Program-made: the position numbers and the translations under genes
In this document: one piece after another, positions 6,059-13,694 of the stretch
How positions within the stretch are numbered: the stretch's first letter is position 1
Layout: the number at the start of each line of letters is the position of its first letter
Source of the DNA: Endomicrobiia bacterium
Lineage (GTDB): Bacteria; Elusimicrobiota; Endomicrobiia; Endomicrobiales; Endomicrobiaceae
Direction: 5' to 3'
Length of the DNA stretch: 18,415 nucleotides
NCBI GenBank assembly: GCA_025998295.1
Contig: BNVT01000016.1
Span: 1-18,415 of the forward strand
The notes under the pieces: generated by a model
What the model was told of the DNA's origin: nothing
The model's input: only the letters and a program-made list of their open reading frames with translations
Database searches by the model: none

Positions 6059-8899
6059 ATGAAAAAATTTTTTATTATAGACGGTAATGCTTACATTCAT
6101 AGAGCCTATCACGCTTTGCCTCCGCTTTCCACTACGAATAACCAGCAAATTAATGCGGTTTACGGTTTTGTAAAGCTGTTATTGAAAATAAAAAACAACT
6201 TTAAACCGGATTACGTTGCGGTTTGTTTTGATTACCCTTCGAAAAACTTTAGACACGAACTATTTAAAGAATATAAAGCAAACAGAAAACCTCTTGACGA
6301 GGCTCTTATAAGCCAAATGCCAATCGCAAGAGAAGCCGTAAAGGCTTTAAGTATTGCGGAAGTAGAAATAAAAGGTTATGAAGCCGATGATTTAATCGCT
6401 ACTATTACGGAGATAAATAAAAAGAGTAGTTTGCAAACTGTTATCGTGACTGGCGATAAAGATATGTTGCAGTTAGCGCAAGAAGAAGATGTTTTAATCT
6501 GGAACGATTCCAAAGATATTATGTACGATGCAAAAAAGGTTGAAGAGAAATACGGCGTTGGCCCTTTACAACTTTCTGACGTTTTTGCTCTAATGGGCGA
6601 TGCAGTAGATAATGTGCCGGGAATCAAAGGCATTGGCGAAAAAACTGCTGTAAAACTTATAAAAGACTTTGGCACGCTTGAAAATATTCTACAAAACGCA
6701 AGTTCTCTAAAAGGAAATATTGGGAAATTGTTGCAGCAAGGCAAAGAAGATGCCCTAATTAGCAGAAAACTTATAGCTTTAGAAAACCAAGTTCCTTTAA
6801 ACTACAACGCGGAAGAGTTTGAGAATAAAAATTTAGATATAGGCAAAGCGGTTTCTTTTTTTGAAAAGTATGAGTTTAAAAGTTTGGTGGCAAAGTACTC
6901 TGATAATAAACAAGAATCTCAGTTGATTGTTGTTAGTCCGCCGGATTTTGTCACTACTGCCAAAAACGGAGTCCATGTTGTTGATGTTTCGTCGTCGATA
7001 CCAATTCCAAATGGAGTGCAGAACGATGAAGAATCAAAGTCAGCGCGTTCTACTATTACAACAAACGTATCAAAAAATTTAGGGTTTGCAAGCGAAAAAT
7101 TTCAATTCAGTTCCGAGATAGTAAATACTCGAGATAGGGCTGTTGCAGTTGCAAAGATAATAGAAACATCGGAAAAATTTGTATTAAAAACAATAGGTTC
7201 TTTTGAAGATTCTCTAAAAGCGCAGATCGTTGGCGTTTCATTATGCGTAGAAAATATATCTTTTTATTTCCCTATTGGGCATAATGATCTAACTGCCGTA
7301 CAAATAACATTTAATGAATTTAAAAGTATATTTTCTACGATATTTGCTTCGGGTAAAATCAAAAAAATCGGTCACGATTTAAAGCAGGAAAGAAATATAT
7401 ATAAAATGTCGCAAGTTGTGCTAGGTAGTATGTATTTTGACATAATGCTTGCGTCGTATTGCATAAACTCTGCAAAATCTCATAATATAGCCGATATGGC
7501 AAAAGAGTATTTAAATTTTGACGTTGGTTATGATGGTTTTCTTGGAAAAGGTGCAAAAAAGATTGCTTTTGCAGATTCTTCAGTAGAAATTGTTGCGGAC
7601 TACGCAAACTCAATTACGATTGTGGTTTCTGCCTTGTATAAAGTATTTGATTCACACATAAAAGAAAAGAATCTCTCGTATCTTTTTTTTAATATAGAAA
7701 TGCCTTTAATTGAAATTCTTTCAGAAATGGAACTTGCTGGTATAAAAGTTGATTCGCCATTCTTGCATAATTTTAATAAAAAAATTGGGTGCGAACTTAA
7801 AAAAATTGAAAATAATATATATAAAATTGCAGACAAGGAATTTAATATTAATTCACCAAAACAGCTTTCTTCAATATTGTTTGAGAAGTTCAAACTTCCT
7901 GTAGTCAAGAAAACTAAAACGGGATATTCAACAGACGAATCGGTATTGACTGAACTGTCTTCCTACGAACTGCCTGCCGAAGTACTAAAATACAGGGAAT
8001 TGCAAAAATTGAAAAATACGTATATAGACCCAATAGTAAACTACTGCTCTTATTACGGAGACAGGATTCGCACTATTTTTAATCAGGCAGTAACAGCTAC
8101 AGGCAGACTGTCTTCAACAGAGCCAAACTTACAGAATATTCCGATAAGATCTGATTACGGAAAAGAATTTAGAAAAGCGTTTGCGCCCGAAGGTAATAAT
8201 ATTTTTATATCTGCGGATTATTCTCAAATTGATTTAAGAGTTTTGGCTCATATTTCAGGAGACCAAAAACTTATTGAAGCTTTTAAAGCCGGAGCAGATA
8301 TACACAGCGCAACTGCAAGAGAAATATTTAATATACCAAAAGACGATCTTTTACCTGATAATTTAAGAGCCGCAGCAAAATCTATAAATTTTGGTATAGT
8401 TTACGGCATGTCTCCTTTCGGGCTTGCAAAACAGTTGAATATTTCATTTAGACAAGCTAAAGAATATATTGACGGATATTTTAACCGCTACATCGGAACA
8501 AAACTTTGGATGAAACAGATTGTAGAGCAAGCATTGAGAGACGGCTATGTATGTACTATTACGGGCAGGGTAAGATATATTCCTGAGCTTGAGTCTAAAA
8601 ACGTTCAAGTTAGAAATGCCGGTGAAAGAATGGCTTTGAATATGCCAGTTCAAGGTAGTTCTGCAGATATAATAAAGATTGCTATGATAAATATATACAA
8701 CGAACTTAAACTTAAGGGATATAGGTCTTTGATGCTTTTGCAGGTTCATGACGATATTCTTTTTGAAACAGCTGTTGAAGAAACAGAAAATATAATTGCG
8801 ATGATAAAAGACAAAATGGAAAACGCAGTAAAATTAAGTGTTCCACTATCTGTTGATGTCAAGGCAGGCAAAAATTGGGGAGAAATGAAAAAAATATGA
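6059..8899 (+). CDS. polA: DNA polymerase I
   Basis: A 946-residue repair and Okazaki-fragment polymerase. The N-terminal 5'-3' nuclease domain (about 1-290) starts with DGNAYIHRAYHALPPL and includes FKEYKANRKP, GYEADDLIA and the helix-hairpin-helix PGIKGIGEKTA. A linker of about 60 low-complexity residues follows. The middle domain (about 350-540) has the 3'-5' exonuclease fold but lacks its metal ligands: K377-T-I379 replaces DxE, HDLKQE replaces the usual N...D motif, and Y515ANSI lacks the final Asp. The polymerase domain has motif A DYSQIDLRVLAHISGD (D720), motif B RAAAKSINFGIVYG and motif C QVHDDILFE (H897-D898-D899). Polymerase and 5' nuclease should be active and proofreading absent. 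It overlaps coaE by 4 bases. No convincing Shine-Dalgarno precedes the ATG. Confidence 0.96.
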   Translation: MKKFFIIDGNAYIHRAYHALPPLSTTNNQQINAVYGFVKLLLKIKNNFKPDYVAVCFDYPSKNFRHELFKEYKANRKPLDEALISQMPIAREAVKALSIAEVEIKGYEADDLIATITEINKKSSLQTVIVTGDKDMLQLAQEEDVLIWNDSKDIMYDAKKVEEKYGVGPLQLSDVFALMGDAVDNVPGIKGIGEKTAVKLIKDFGTLENILQNASSLKGNIGKLLQQGKEDALISRKLIALENQVPLNYNAEEFENKNLDIGKAVSFFEKYEFKSLVAKYSDNKQESQLIVVSPPDFVTTAKNGVHVVDVSSSIPIPNGVQNDEESKSARSTITTNVSKNLGFASEKFQFSSEIVNTRDRAVAVAKIIETSEKFVLKTIGSFEDSLKAQIVGVSLCVENISFYFPIGHNDLTAVQITFNEFKSIFSTIFASGKIKKIGHDLKQERNIYKMSQVVLGSMYFDIMLASYCINSAKSHNIADMAKEYLNFDVGYDGFLGKGAKKIAFADSSVEIVADYANSITIVVSALYKVFDSHIKEKNLSYLFFNIEMPLIEILSEMELAGIKVDSPFLHNFNKKIGCELKKIENNIYKIADKEFNINSPKQLSSILFEKFKLPVVKKTKTGYSTDESVLTELSSYELPAEVLKYRELQKLKNTYIDPIVNYCSYYGDRIRTIFNQAVTATGRLSSTEPNLQNIPIRSDYGKEFRKAFAPEGNNIFISADYSQIDLRVLAHISGDQKLIEAFKAGADIHSATAREIFNIPKDDLLPDNLRAAAKSINFGIVYGMSPFGLAKQLNISFRQAKEYIDGYFNRYIGTKLWMKQIVEQALRDGYVCTITGRVRYIPELESKNVQVRNAGERMALNMPVQGSSADIIKIAMINIYNELKLKGYRSLMLLQVHDDILFETAVEETENIIAMIKDKMENAVKLSVPLSVDVKAGKNWGEMKKI

Positions 8900-9486
8900 T
8901 TATAGGTTTAACGGGTGGCATTGCTACTGGAAAGAGCGAAAGTGCTAAATGTTTTGATTTACTTGGTGCTTATTCCATAGATGCTGACGCGGTATCACGG
9001 GAACTTACTGCAAAAGGAATGCCAGCTTTAAGAGAACTAGTAAAAATTTTCGGGAATGATATTTTATATTCAAACGGAGTTTTAGATAGAAAGAAACTTG
9101 CATATATTATTTTCTCGGATAAACAAGCAAAACTGCAAATTGAAAAAATTCTTCATGCTTATATTATTGCGCATATCAATGTAATTATTTCTCATAAAAT
9201 AAGTCAACACAATATAGTTATAAATGCACCGCTTCTTTTTGAAGTCGGTCTAGATGCGATATGTGATAAGACTATTGTTATATGGGTTCCATATGCTATT
9301 GAGGCAAAACGTCTTGCATTGCGTGATAACTTAAATGTCGATGAAATTAAAAAAAGAATTGGTTCTCAAATGCATATGGAAGAAAAAGTTAAACTTGCAG
9401 ATTTTGTAATAGACAATACCGGTTCAAAAAAAGATTTGAGAAACAAGATAAGCGATTTATACAAACTATTGACATCTAAATCATAA
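8896..9486 (+). CDS. coaE: dephospho-CoA kinase
   Basis: This enzyme phosphorylates the ribose 3'-OH of dephospho-CoA with ATP, the last step of coenzyme A synthesis. The protein begins MIIGLTGGIATGKS, with the P-loop of the family at the extreme N-terminus, followed by IDADAVSREL (substrate-binding Asp) and the mid-region INAPLLFEVGL. The C-terminal LADFVIDNTGSKKDL is also characteristic. From ATG 8896 it is 196 residues, the normal size; this start overlaps the polA TGA as ATGA, implying translational coupling. An upstream start at 8875 would add residues that no family member needs. The polA-coaE adjacency is common in bacteria. Confidence 0.94.
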   Translation: MIIGLTGGIATGKSESAKCFDLLGAYSIDADAVSRELTAKGMPALRELVKIFGNDILYSNGVLDRKKLAYIIFSDKQAKLQIEKILHAYIIAHINVIISHKISQHNIVINAPLLFEVGLDAICDKTIVIWVPYAIEAKRLALRDNLNVDEIKKRIGSQMHMEEKVKLADFVIDNTGSKKDLRNKISDLYKLLTSKS

Positions 9487-9678
9487 TAATGTACAATCCT
9501 CTCGTTGTAGTTTGTGAAAGTGTTTTTCAAATCAAAATGATAGTCAGATGGAATAAATCTGGAGTAAATCAAGCCAAACAACGACGGGTAGCACTTAAGC
9601 GATTCGGTGCGGTGATCCTTCACAAAAAATCAAAAAAAATAGCGGGCGGTTTCAATGTCGTCCTGCTGGGTGGGGTTA
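9487..9678 (+). other. rho leader region with a possible short ORF (9489-9719)
   Basis: This 192-base gap between coaE and rho holds no recognisable gene or clear promoter. A 76-codon frame from ATG 9489 to TAA 9719 crosses it and runs about 40 bases into rho in another frame. It has no Shine-Dalgarno and no family I recognise, so I do not call it a gene. In E. coli, rho is preceded by a leader with a short peptide (rhoL) and is autoregulated. A similar role here is possible but is inference only. The 3' part (9650-9680) is richer in G than its surroundings. Confidence 0.25.
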
Positions 9679-10968
9679 ATGGAAAAGGATATGTCCCTGG
9701 ACGTTTCAGTTTTGTCTAAATGTACTATGTCGGAGTTGATGCAGACAGCAAAAAATCTCAAACTTGAAGGAGTTGCAGGTTTGAGGAAGCAGGAACTTAT
9801 AGCAAAGATTTTTGAAGTGCAGACAAAAGCAAACAAATCGGTATACGACGAAGGTGTTTTGGAAATTTTACCTGATGGTTTTGGATTTTTGCGTTCTACA
9901 GACTATAATTATCTTCCAGGTCCAGATGATATATATATATCTCCCTCGCAGATAAAAAAGTTTGCTTTAAGAAAAGGTGATACTATTGCAGGTTACGTTC
10001 GTCCTCCTCAGTCTCAACAGGAGCGTTATTTTGCGCTTTTGCATGTAAAGTCAGTTAACGGTCAAGAAAATCTTGAAGGTATAAGAGATAGGGCTTTTTT
10101 TGATAATTTAACGCCTCTGTATCCTAACGAAAAAATAGTTTTGGAAACAAAAGCGTCAGAAATATCTACAAGAATTATAGATATGCTTGTACCTATCGGT
10201 AAAGGGCAGAGAGTTTTAATTAATGCTGCTCCAAGGACAGGTAAAACTGTTCTTTTGCAGAAGGTAGCTAATGCCATAACTGCAAATAATCCTGATAGTA
10301 TACTCATGGTTTTATTGATAGATGAAAGACCTGAAGAGGTTACGGATATGCAGCGTTCGGTAAAAGGCGAGGTTATATCTTCAACTTTTGACGAACCTTC
10401 GGACAGACACATACAAGTTGCCGAAATGGTTATAGAAAAAGCTAAAAGAATGGTTGAAAACGGCAGACATGTGGTTGTTCTTTTAGATTCTATTACAAGA
10501 CTTGCTAGAGCATACAACACAGCGCTGCCGTCAAGTGGAAGAGTTCTTTCAGGTGGTCTTGATTCAAACGCTTTGCAGAGACCTAAGAGATTTTTTGGTG
10601 CAGCAAGAAACATAGAAGAGGGTGGCAGTCTTACGATTATAGGAACCGCTCTTGTTGAAACAGGTAGCAGAATGGACGATGTTATATTTGAAGAGTTTAA
10701 GGGAACGGGAAACTGTGAAATTTATCTTGATAGAAAGCTTGCAGACAGAAGAGTATTCCCGTCTATAGATCTTTTACGTTCAGGAACCAGAAAAGAGGAA
10801 CTTCTCTTAAATGAAGATGAAAAGAATAAGATGTGGATATTGAGAAAATGGATGAACTCAATGAATTCCATAGAAGTTATGGAAGAATTGAAAAAGAGAC
10901 TTCTTAATTCAAAATCTAATAAAGATTTTTTGAAACAAATGGAACTTTCCAGTATGGAGGGTAGGTAG
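9679..10968 (+). CDS. rho: transcription termination factor Rho
   Basis: A hexameric RNA-dependent ATPase/helicase that ends transcription of untranslated RNA. The N-terminal domain ([18 protein letters not shown]) leads into the cold-shock RNA-binding domain with DGFGFLRS and [16 protein letters not shown]. The ATPase core has Walker A AAPRTGKT (K189), Walker [17 protein letters not shown], the [20 protein letters not shown] segment of the secondary RNA-binding loop, and [23 protein letters not shown] 9679 has a GGGTGG ribosome site five bases upstream and gives 429 residues. ATG 9691 (MSLDVS) and ATG 9655 are alternatives. No large acidic or basic insertion is present. It is followed by a long hairpin rather than another gene. 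Confidence 0.96.
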   Translation: MEKDMSLDVSVLSKCTMSELMQTAKNLKLEGVAGLRKQELIAKIFEVQTKANKSVYDEGVLEILPDGFGFLRSTDYNYLPGPDDIYISPSQIKKFALRKGDTIAGYVRPPQSQQERYFALLHVKSVNGQENLEGIRDRAFFDNLTPLYPNEKIVLETKASEISTRIIDMLVPIGKGQRVLINAAPRTGKTVLLQKVANAITANNPDSILMVLLIDERPEEVTDMQRSVKGEVISSTFDEPSDRHIQVAEMVIEKAKRMVENGRHVVVLLDSITRLARAYNTALPSSGRVLSGGLDSNALQRPKRFFGAARNIEEGGSLTIIGTALVETGSRMDDVIFEEFKGTGNCEIYLDRKLADRRVFPSIDLLRSGTRKEELLLNEDEKNKMWILRKWMNSMNSIEVMEELKKRLLNSKSNKDFLKQMELSSMEGR

Positions 10969-10998
10969 GTTTTCATTTATTGCAGTAATATTTATATT

Positions 10999-11103
10999 CT
11001 ATAGCCAAATCATTTGAAGTTACACCTCTCGCGGTATACTCCTTCGTGCGTCTTCTTATTCTTTACTAGGCAACTTCAAGTGGTTTGGCTGTAGTTGTTT
11101 TTT
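10999..11103. repeat. long imperfect inverted repeat (23-bp stem, about 50-nt loop) with U-rich tail
   Basis: The left arm 10999-11021 and right arm 11072-11094 are complementary over all 23 positions when three G-U pairs are allowed: AGCCAAATCATTTGAAGTT on the left, AACTTCAAGTGGTTTGGCT on the right, plus four further outer pairs. The 50-base loop is C/T-rich on this strand (contains CTCCTTCGTGCG). A run TTGTTTTTTAG follows the right arm, so in RNA this could end the coaE-rho transcript despite the large loop. The length and arm quality also suit a dispersed palindromic element or MITE-like sequence. Other copies in the genome would decide; none is visible in this window. Confidence 0.6.
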
Positions 11104-11151
11104 AGAGCGCTATTTAGGATGTGGTTTATGCAGACAGCCTATGTTAAATAG

Positions 11152-11179
11152 TTGCTTGATAAAAATTTATAGCTATAAT
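11152..11179 (+). promoter_or_regulatory. sigma-70-type promoter for the leader ORF and UDP-sugar dehydrogenase
   Basis: A perfect -10 hexamer TATAAT at 11174-11179 lies 16 bases after a TTGCTT at 11152-11157, which matches the -35 consensus at the first three positions. Transcription would start near 11186, just at the small hairpin at 11184-11202, and run into a strong Shine-Dalgarno AGGAG at 11221-11225. It lies downstream of the rho hairpin, as expected for a new transcription unit. Confidence 0.5.
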
Positions 11180-11183
11180 GCAA

Positions 11184-11202
11184 CCTCGCTAGGTAGCGAA
11201 GG
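11184..11202 (+). other. short 5'-UTR hairpin
   Basis: CCTCGCTA pairs with TAGCGAAGG around a GG turn, with one unpaired A, making an eight-pair stem. It falls at the predicted 5' end of the transcript from the promoter above and about 30 bases before the ribosome site, so it could stabilise the mRNA or affect initiation. Its 3' side CGAAGGACTATA is nearly the reverse complement of TATACTCCTTCG in the loop of the upstream repeat (one mismatch in 12). Confidence 0.4.
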
Positions 11203-11233
11203 ACTATATGGTAAAAAAACAGGAGAAAAATCT

Positions 11234-11278
11234 ATGAAAATAAAAACAAAGGCAATGTTAAGTGCGATTGTGTTATAA
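11234..11278 (+). CDS. 14-residue leader peptide or truncated start of an exported protein gene
   Basis: ATG 11234 follows AGGAG with 8 bases of spacing, the best ribosome site in this stretch, and encodes MKIKTKAMLSAIVL before TAA at 11276-11278. The peptide has the lysine-rich start and hydrophobic run of a signal peptide, but it stops before any cleavage site. The stop overlaps the ATG of the dehydrogenase by one base (TAATG). Either this is a coupling leader peptide that lets ribosomes reinitiate on a gene lacking its own Shine-Dalgarno, or it is the 5' stump of a deleted exported-protein gene whose promoter now serves the neighbour. The sequence alone does not separate these. Confidence 0.4.
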   Translation: MKIKTKAMLSAIVL

Positions 11279-12579
11279 TGTATAAACAATTGCTGGAAAA
11301 AATTAATGCAAGAACATCAAAAATAGGCATTATAGGTCAGGGATACGTGGGGCTTCCTTTATCTGTTGAACTCTCTAAGAAGGGTTTTGGTATCACAGGT
11401 TTCGAAGTAGATGAATATAAAGTGAAGATGATAAATAATGGGGAGTCCTATGTAGGAGATGTTTCTGCAGATGATATTAAAGAACTTGTTTCAAATAAAC
11501 AATTTAACGCAACCGCGGATTTCGAGAGTTTGTCTGAAATGGATGTTGTGATTATATGCGTTCCAACACCTCTTCGTAAATCAAAAAATCCGGATGTTTC
11601 CTACATAATAGAAGCATCAAAGAGTATTAAAAAAACTCTAAGGAAGGGTCAGCTTATAATACTTGAATCTACAACTTATCCGGGAACTACAGATGAGTTG
11701 GTCCTTCCTATGCTTGAGGATACAGGTTTGAATGCAAGCGTGGATTTTTTTTTAGCTTTCAGTCCTGAAAGAATCGATCCATCAAATAAAAAATTTGGTA
11801 TAAAAGACACTCCTAAGGTTGTCGGCGGTTTATGTGAAAAATGTACAGTACTTGCAGCTGCTGTGTATAGTTCTTTTACTAAAGTTCATAAAGTTTCTTC
11901 TATGCAAGCTGCTGAAATGGTGAAACTTTTGGAAAATACTTTTAGGGCCGTCAATATTGCGCTTGTAAATGAGGTTGCGTTAATGTGTGATAAGCTTGGT
12001 CTTAATGTTTGGGAGATTATAGAAGCTGCTGCGACAAAACCGTTTGGTTTTATGCCTTTTTATCCGGGACCTGGCATAGGCGGTCACTGCATTCCTTCAG
12101 ATCCTCATTATTTATCATGGAAACTTAAAACCTTAAACTTTTATTCAAGATTTATAGAGCTTGCAGGCGAATTAAATTCAAAAATGCCCGAATATGTTGT
12201 TTCAAAAGTTGCGGATGTATTAAATTCAAAAGCAAAAGCTTTAAAAAATTCAAAAGTTTTGGTTTTTGGAGCGGCATATAAAAGAGATATAGCTGATGTA
12301 CGAGAATCCCCTGCTATTGATGTGATGAGTCTCTTGCTTGAAAAAGGTGTAAAGGTATCTTATTATGATCCGCATGTACCTGTTATACAAAACTGTAGCT
12401 GCAGGTGGACTCTATCGTCAATTAAGAATCTCGTCGGATTAAATAAGTACGATGTTGCTGTTGTTGTCACAGATCATACAAATATCGATTATAAAAAGGT
12501 ATTGAAAGAATCGAACATTATTGTAGATGCAAGAAATGCTTTTAAAAATACCAAATCAAACAAGATAGTAAGAATATAA
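11278..12579 (+). CDS. UDP-N-acetyl-D-glucosamine/mannosamine 6-dehydrogenase family protein
   Basis: An NAD-dependent enzyme that oxidises C6 of a UDP-sugar to a uronate in two steps. The 433-residue protein has the N-terminal Rossmann motif IGIIGQGYVGLPLSVELS, VIICVPTPL, LESTTYPGTTDE and FSPERIDP. The catalytic segment GPGIGGHCIPSDPHYL contains the nucleophile C271. GGHCIPxDPxYL is typical of WbpA/WecC-type enzymes acting on UDP-GlcNAc or UDP-ManNAc, rather than of UDP-glucose dehydrogenases. Its start overlaps the short leader ORF by one base and has no Shine-Dalgarno of its own, suggesting translation by reinitiation. It probably supplies an aminosugar uronate for surface polysaccharide, like the glycan genes after recA. 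Exact substrate is unknown. Confidence 0.9.
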   Translation: MYKQLLEKINARTSKIGIIGQGYVGLPLSVELSKKGFGITGFEVDEYKVKMINNGESYVGDVSADDIKELVSNKQFNATADFESLSEMDVVIICVPTPLRKSKNPDVSYIIEASKSIKKTLRKGQLIILESTTYPGTTDELVLPMLEDTGLNASVDFFLAFSPERIDPSNKKFGIKDTPKVVGGLCEKCTVLAAAVYSSFTKVHKVSSMQAAEMVKLLENTFRAVNIALVNEVALMCDKLGLNVWEIIEAAATKPFGFMPFYPGPGIGGHCIPSDPHYLSWKLKTLNFYSRFIELAGELNSKMPEYVVSKVADVLNSKAKALKNSKVLVFGAAYKRDIADVRESPAIDVMSLLLEKGVKVSYYDPHVPVIQNCSCRWTLSSIKNLVGLNKYDVAVVVTDHTNIDYKKVLKESNIIVDARNAFKNTKSNKIVRI

Positions 12580-12626
12580 AGTTAGTTGACTACATATAAA
12601 CATTAAAGATTTTATTGGAGAAAGTA

Positions 12627-13655
12627 ATGATAAAGGATGAAAAACTTAAGGCATTAGATTTAGCTCTTTCGCAAATTGAAAAAGATTTTGGTAAAGAGGC
12701 TATTATGAGACTTGGAGAAAAACATTCAAGAGAACAAGTTGATTCAATACCTACCGGGGCGCTTCCTCTTGATATAGCCATAGGTATTGGTGGAATTCCT
12801 CGTGGAAGAATAATTGAAATTTATGGTCCAGAATCTTCGGGAAAAACTACTTTAGCTTTATGTATGGTTGCTGAGGCACAAAAACTTGGTGGTATTGCAG
12901 CATATATTGATGCAGAACATGCAATGGATCCTGAGTATGCACAAAAGATCGGCGTGGATATAGATAATCTCTTAATATCTCAGCCCGATTCAGGCGAACA
13001 AGGACTTGAAATTGCAGATAAACTTATACGTTCCGGCGCAGTTGATATTATAGTTGTCGATTCCGTAGCCGCACTTGTTCCTAAGGCAGAGATCGAAGGC
13101 GAAATGGGAGATTCTTTTATAGGACTTCAGGCGAGATTGATGAGCCAGGCTCTTAGAAAGCTTACTTCAAATATTTCTAAATCTAAAACTGCTATCGTGT
13201 TTATAAATCAGTTAAGACAAAAGATAGGAGTTATGTGGGGAAGTCCTGAAACTACTCCAGGAGGGCTTGCTCTTAAGTTCTATTCTTCGGTGAGACTTGA
13301 CATAAGAAGGATAGAATCTGTTAAAAGGGGCGATGAAATTTTAGGTAATAGGGTTAGAGTGAAGGTTGTAAAGAACAAAGTAGCAGCGCCTTTTAAACAG
13401 GCTGAATTTGAAATAATATTCGGACATGGAGTTGACAAATTTGGATATTTAATAGACATGGGCGTAAGCGACGGAATAATTGAAAAAGCTGGGGTATTTT
13501 TTAGTTATAAGGGCGAAAGACTAGGTCAGGGCAGAGATAATGTAAAAACATATTTAATAGCGAACTCTTTAATTGCAGAAGAAATAGAAACTAAAATAAG
13601 GCAAAAGGCTTTTGGAGAAAATGAGAAAAACGCTGAAGAAAAAAAGATAATGTAA
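12627..13655 (+). CDS. recA: recombinase RecA
   Basis: This protein forms ATP-bound filaments on single-stranded DNA for strand exchange and SOS co-protease activity. From ATG 12627 it is 342 residues: [20 protein letters not shown], then Walker [10 protein letters not shown] at 67-75, [12 protein letters not shown] with the catalytic Glu, Walker [16 protein letters not shown], and the DNA-binding loops. Loop L1 reads GDSFIG and L2 reads [13 protein letters not shown], where most RecA proteins have GDSH-M/V-G and GVMFGNPETTPGG. A GGAG ribosome site seven bases upstream supports this ATG over TTG 12615. No LexA-type operator is obvious in the 47 bases before it, and no recX follows. Confidence 0.96.
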   Translation: MIKDEKLKALDLALSQIEKDFGKEAIMRLGEKHSREQVDSIPTGALPLDIAIGIGGIPRGRIIEIYGPESSGKTTLALCMVAEAQKLGGIAAYIDAEHAMDPEYAQKIGVDIDNLLISQPDSGEQGLEIADKLIRSGAVDIIVVDSVAALVPKAEIEGEMGDSFIGLQARLMSQALRKLTSNISKSKTAIVFINQLRQKIGVMWGSPETTPGGLALKFYSSVRLDIRRIESVKRGDEILGNRVRVKVVKNKVAAPFKQAEFEIIFGHGVDKFGYLIDMGVSDGIIEKAGVFFSYKGERLGQGRDNVKTYLIANSLIAEEIETKIRQKAFGENEKNAEEKKIM

Positions 13656-13694
13656 AGGAAAAGTCGTCAAAAGGATCTAAAAAATAGAGGATTT

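Noticed and set aside
9366..9623. 85-codon minus-strand frame across the coaE-rho gap
   Set aside because: About half overlaps the end of coaE, no family is recognisable and no start signal is present; it is not better supported than the plus-strand frame.
10062..10613. 183-codon open frame on the minus strand inside rho
   Set aside because: It is fully antisense to a strongly conserved rho ATPase domain, has no ribosome site or recognisable motif, and arises from codon bias.
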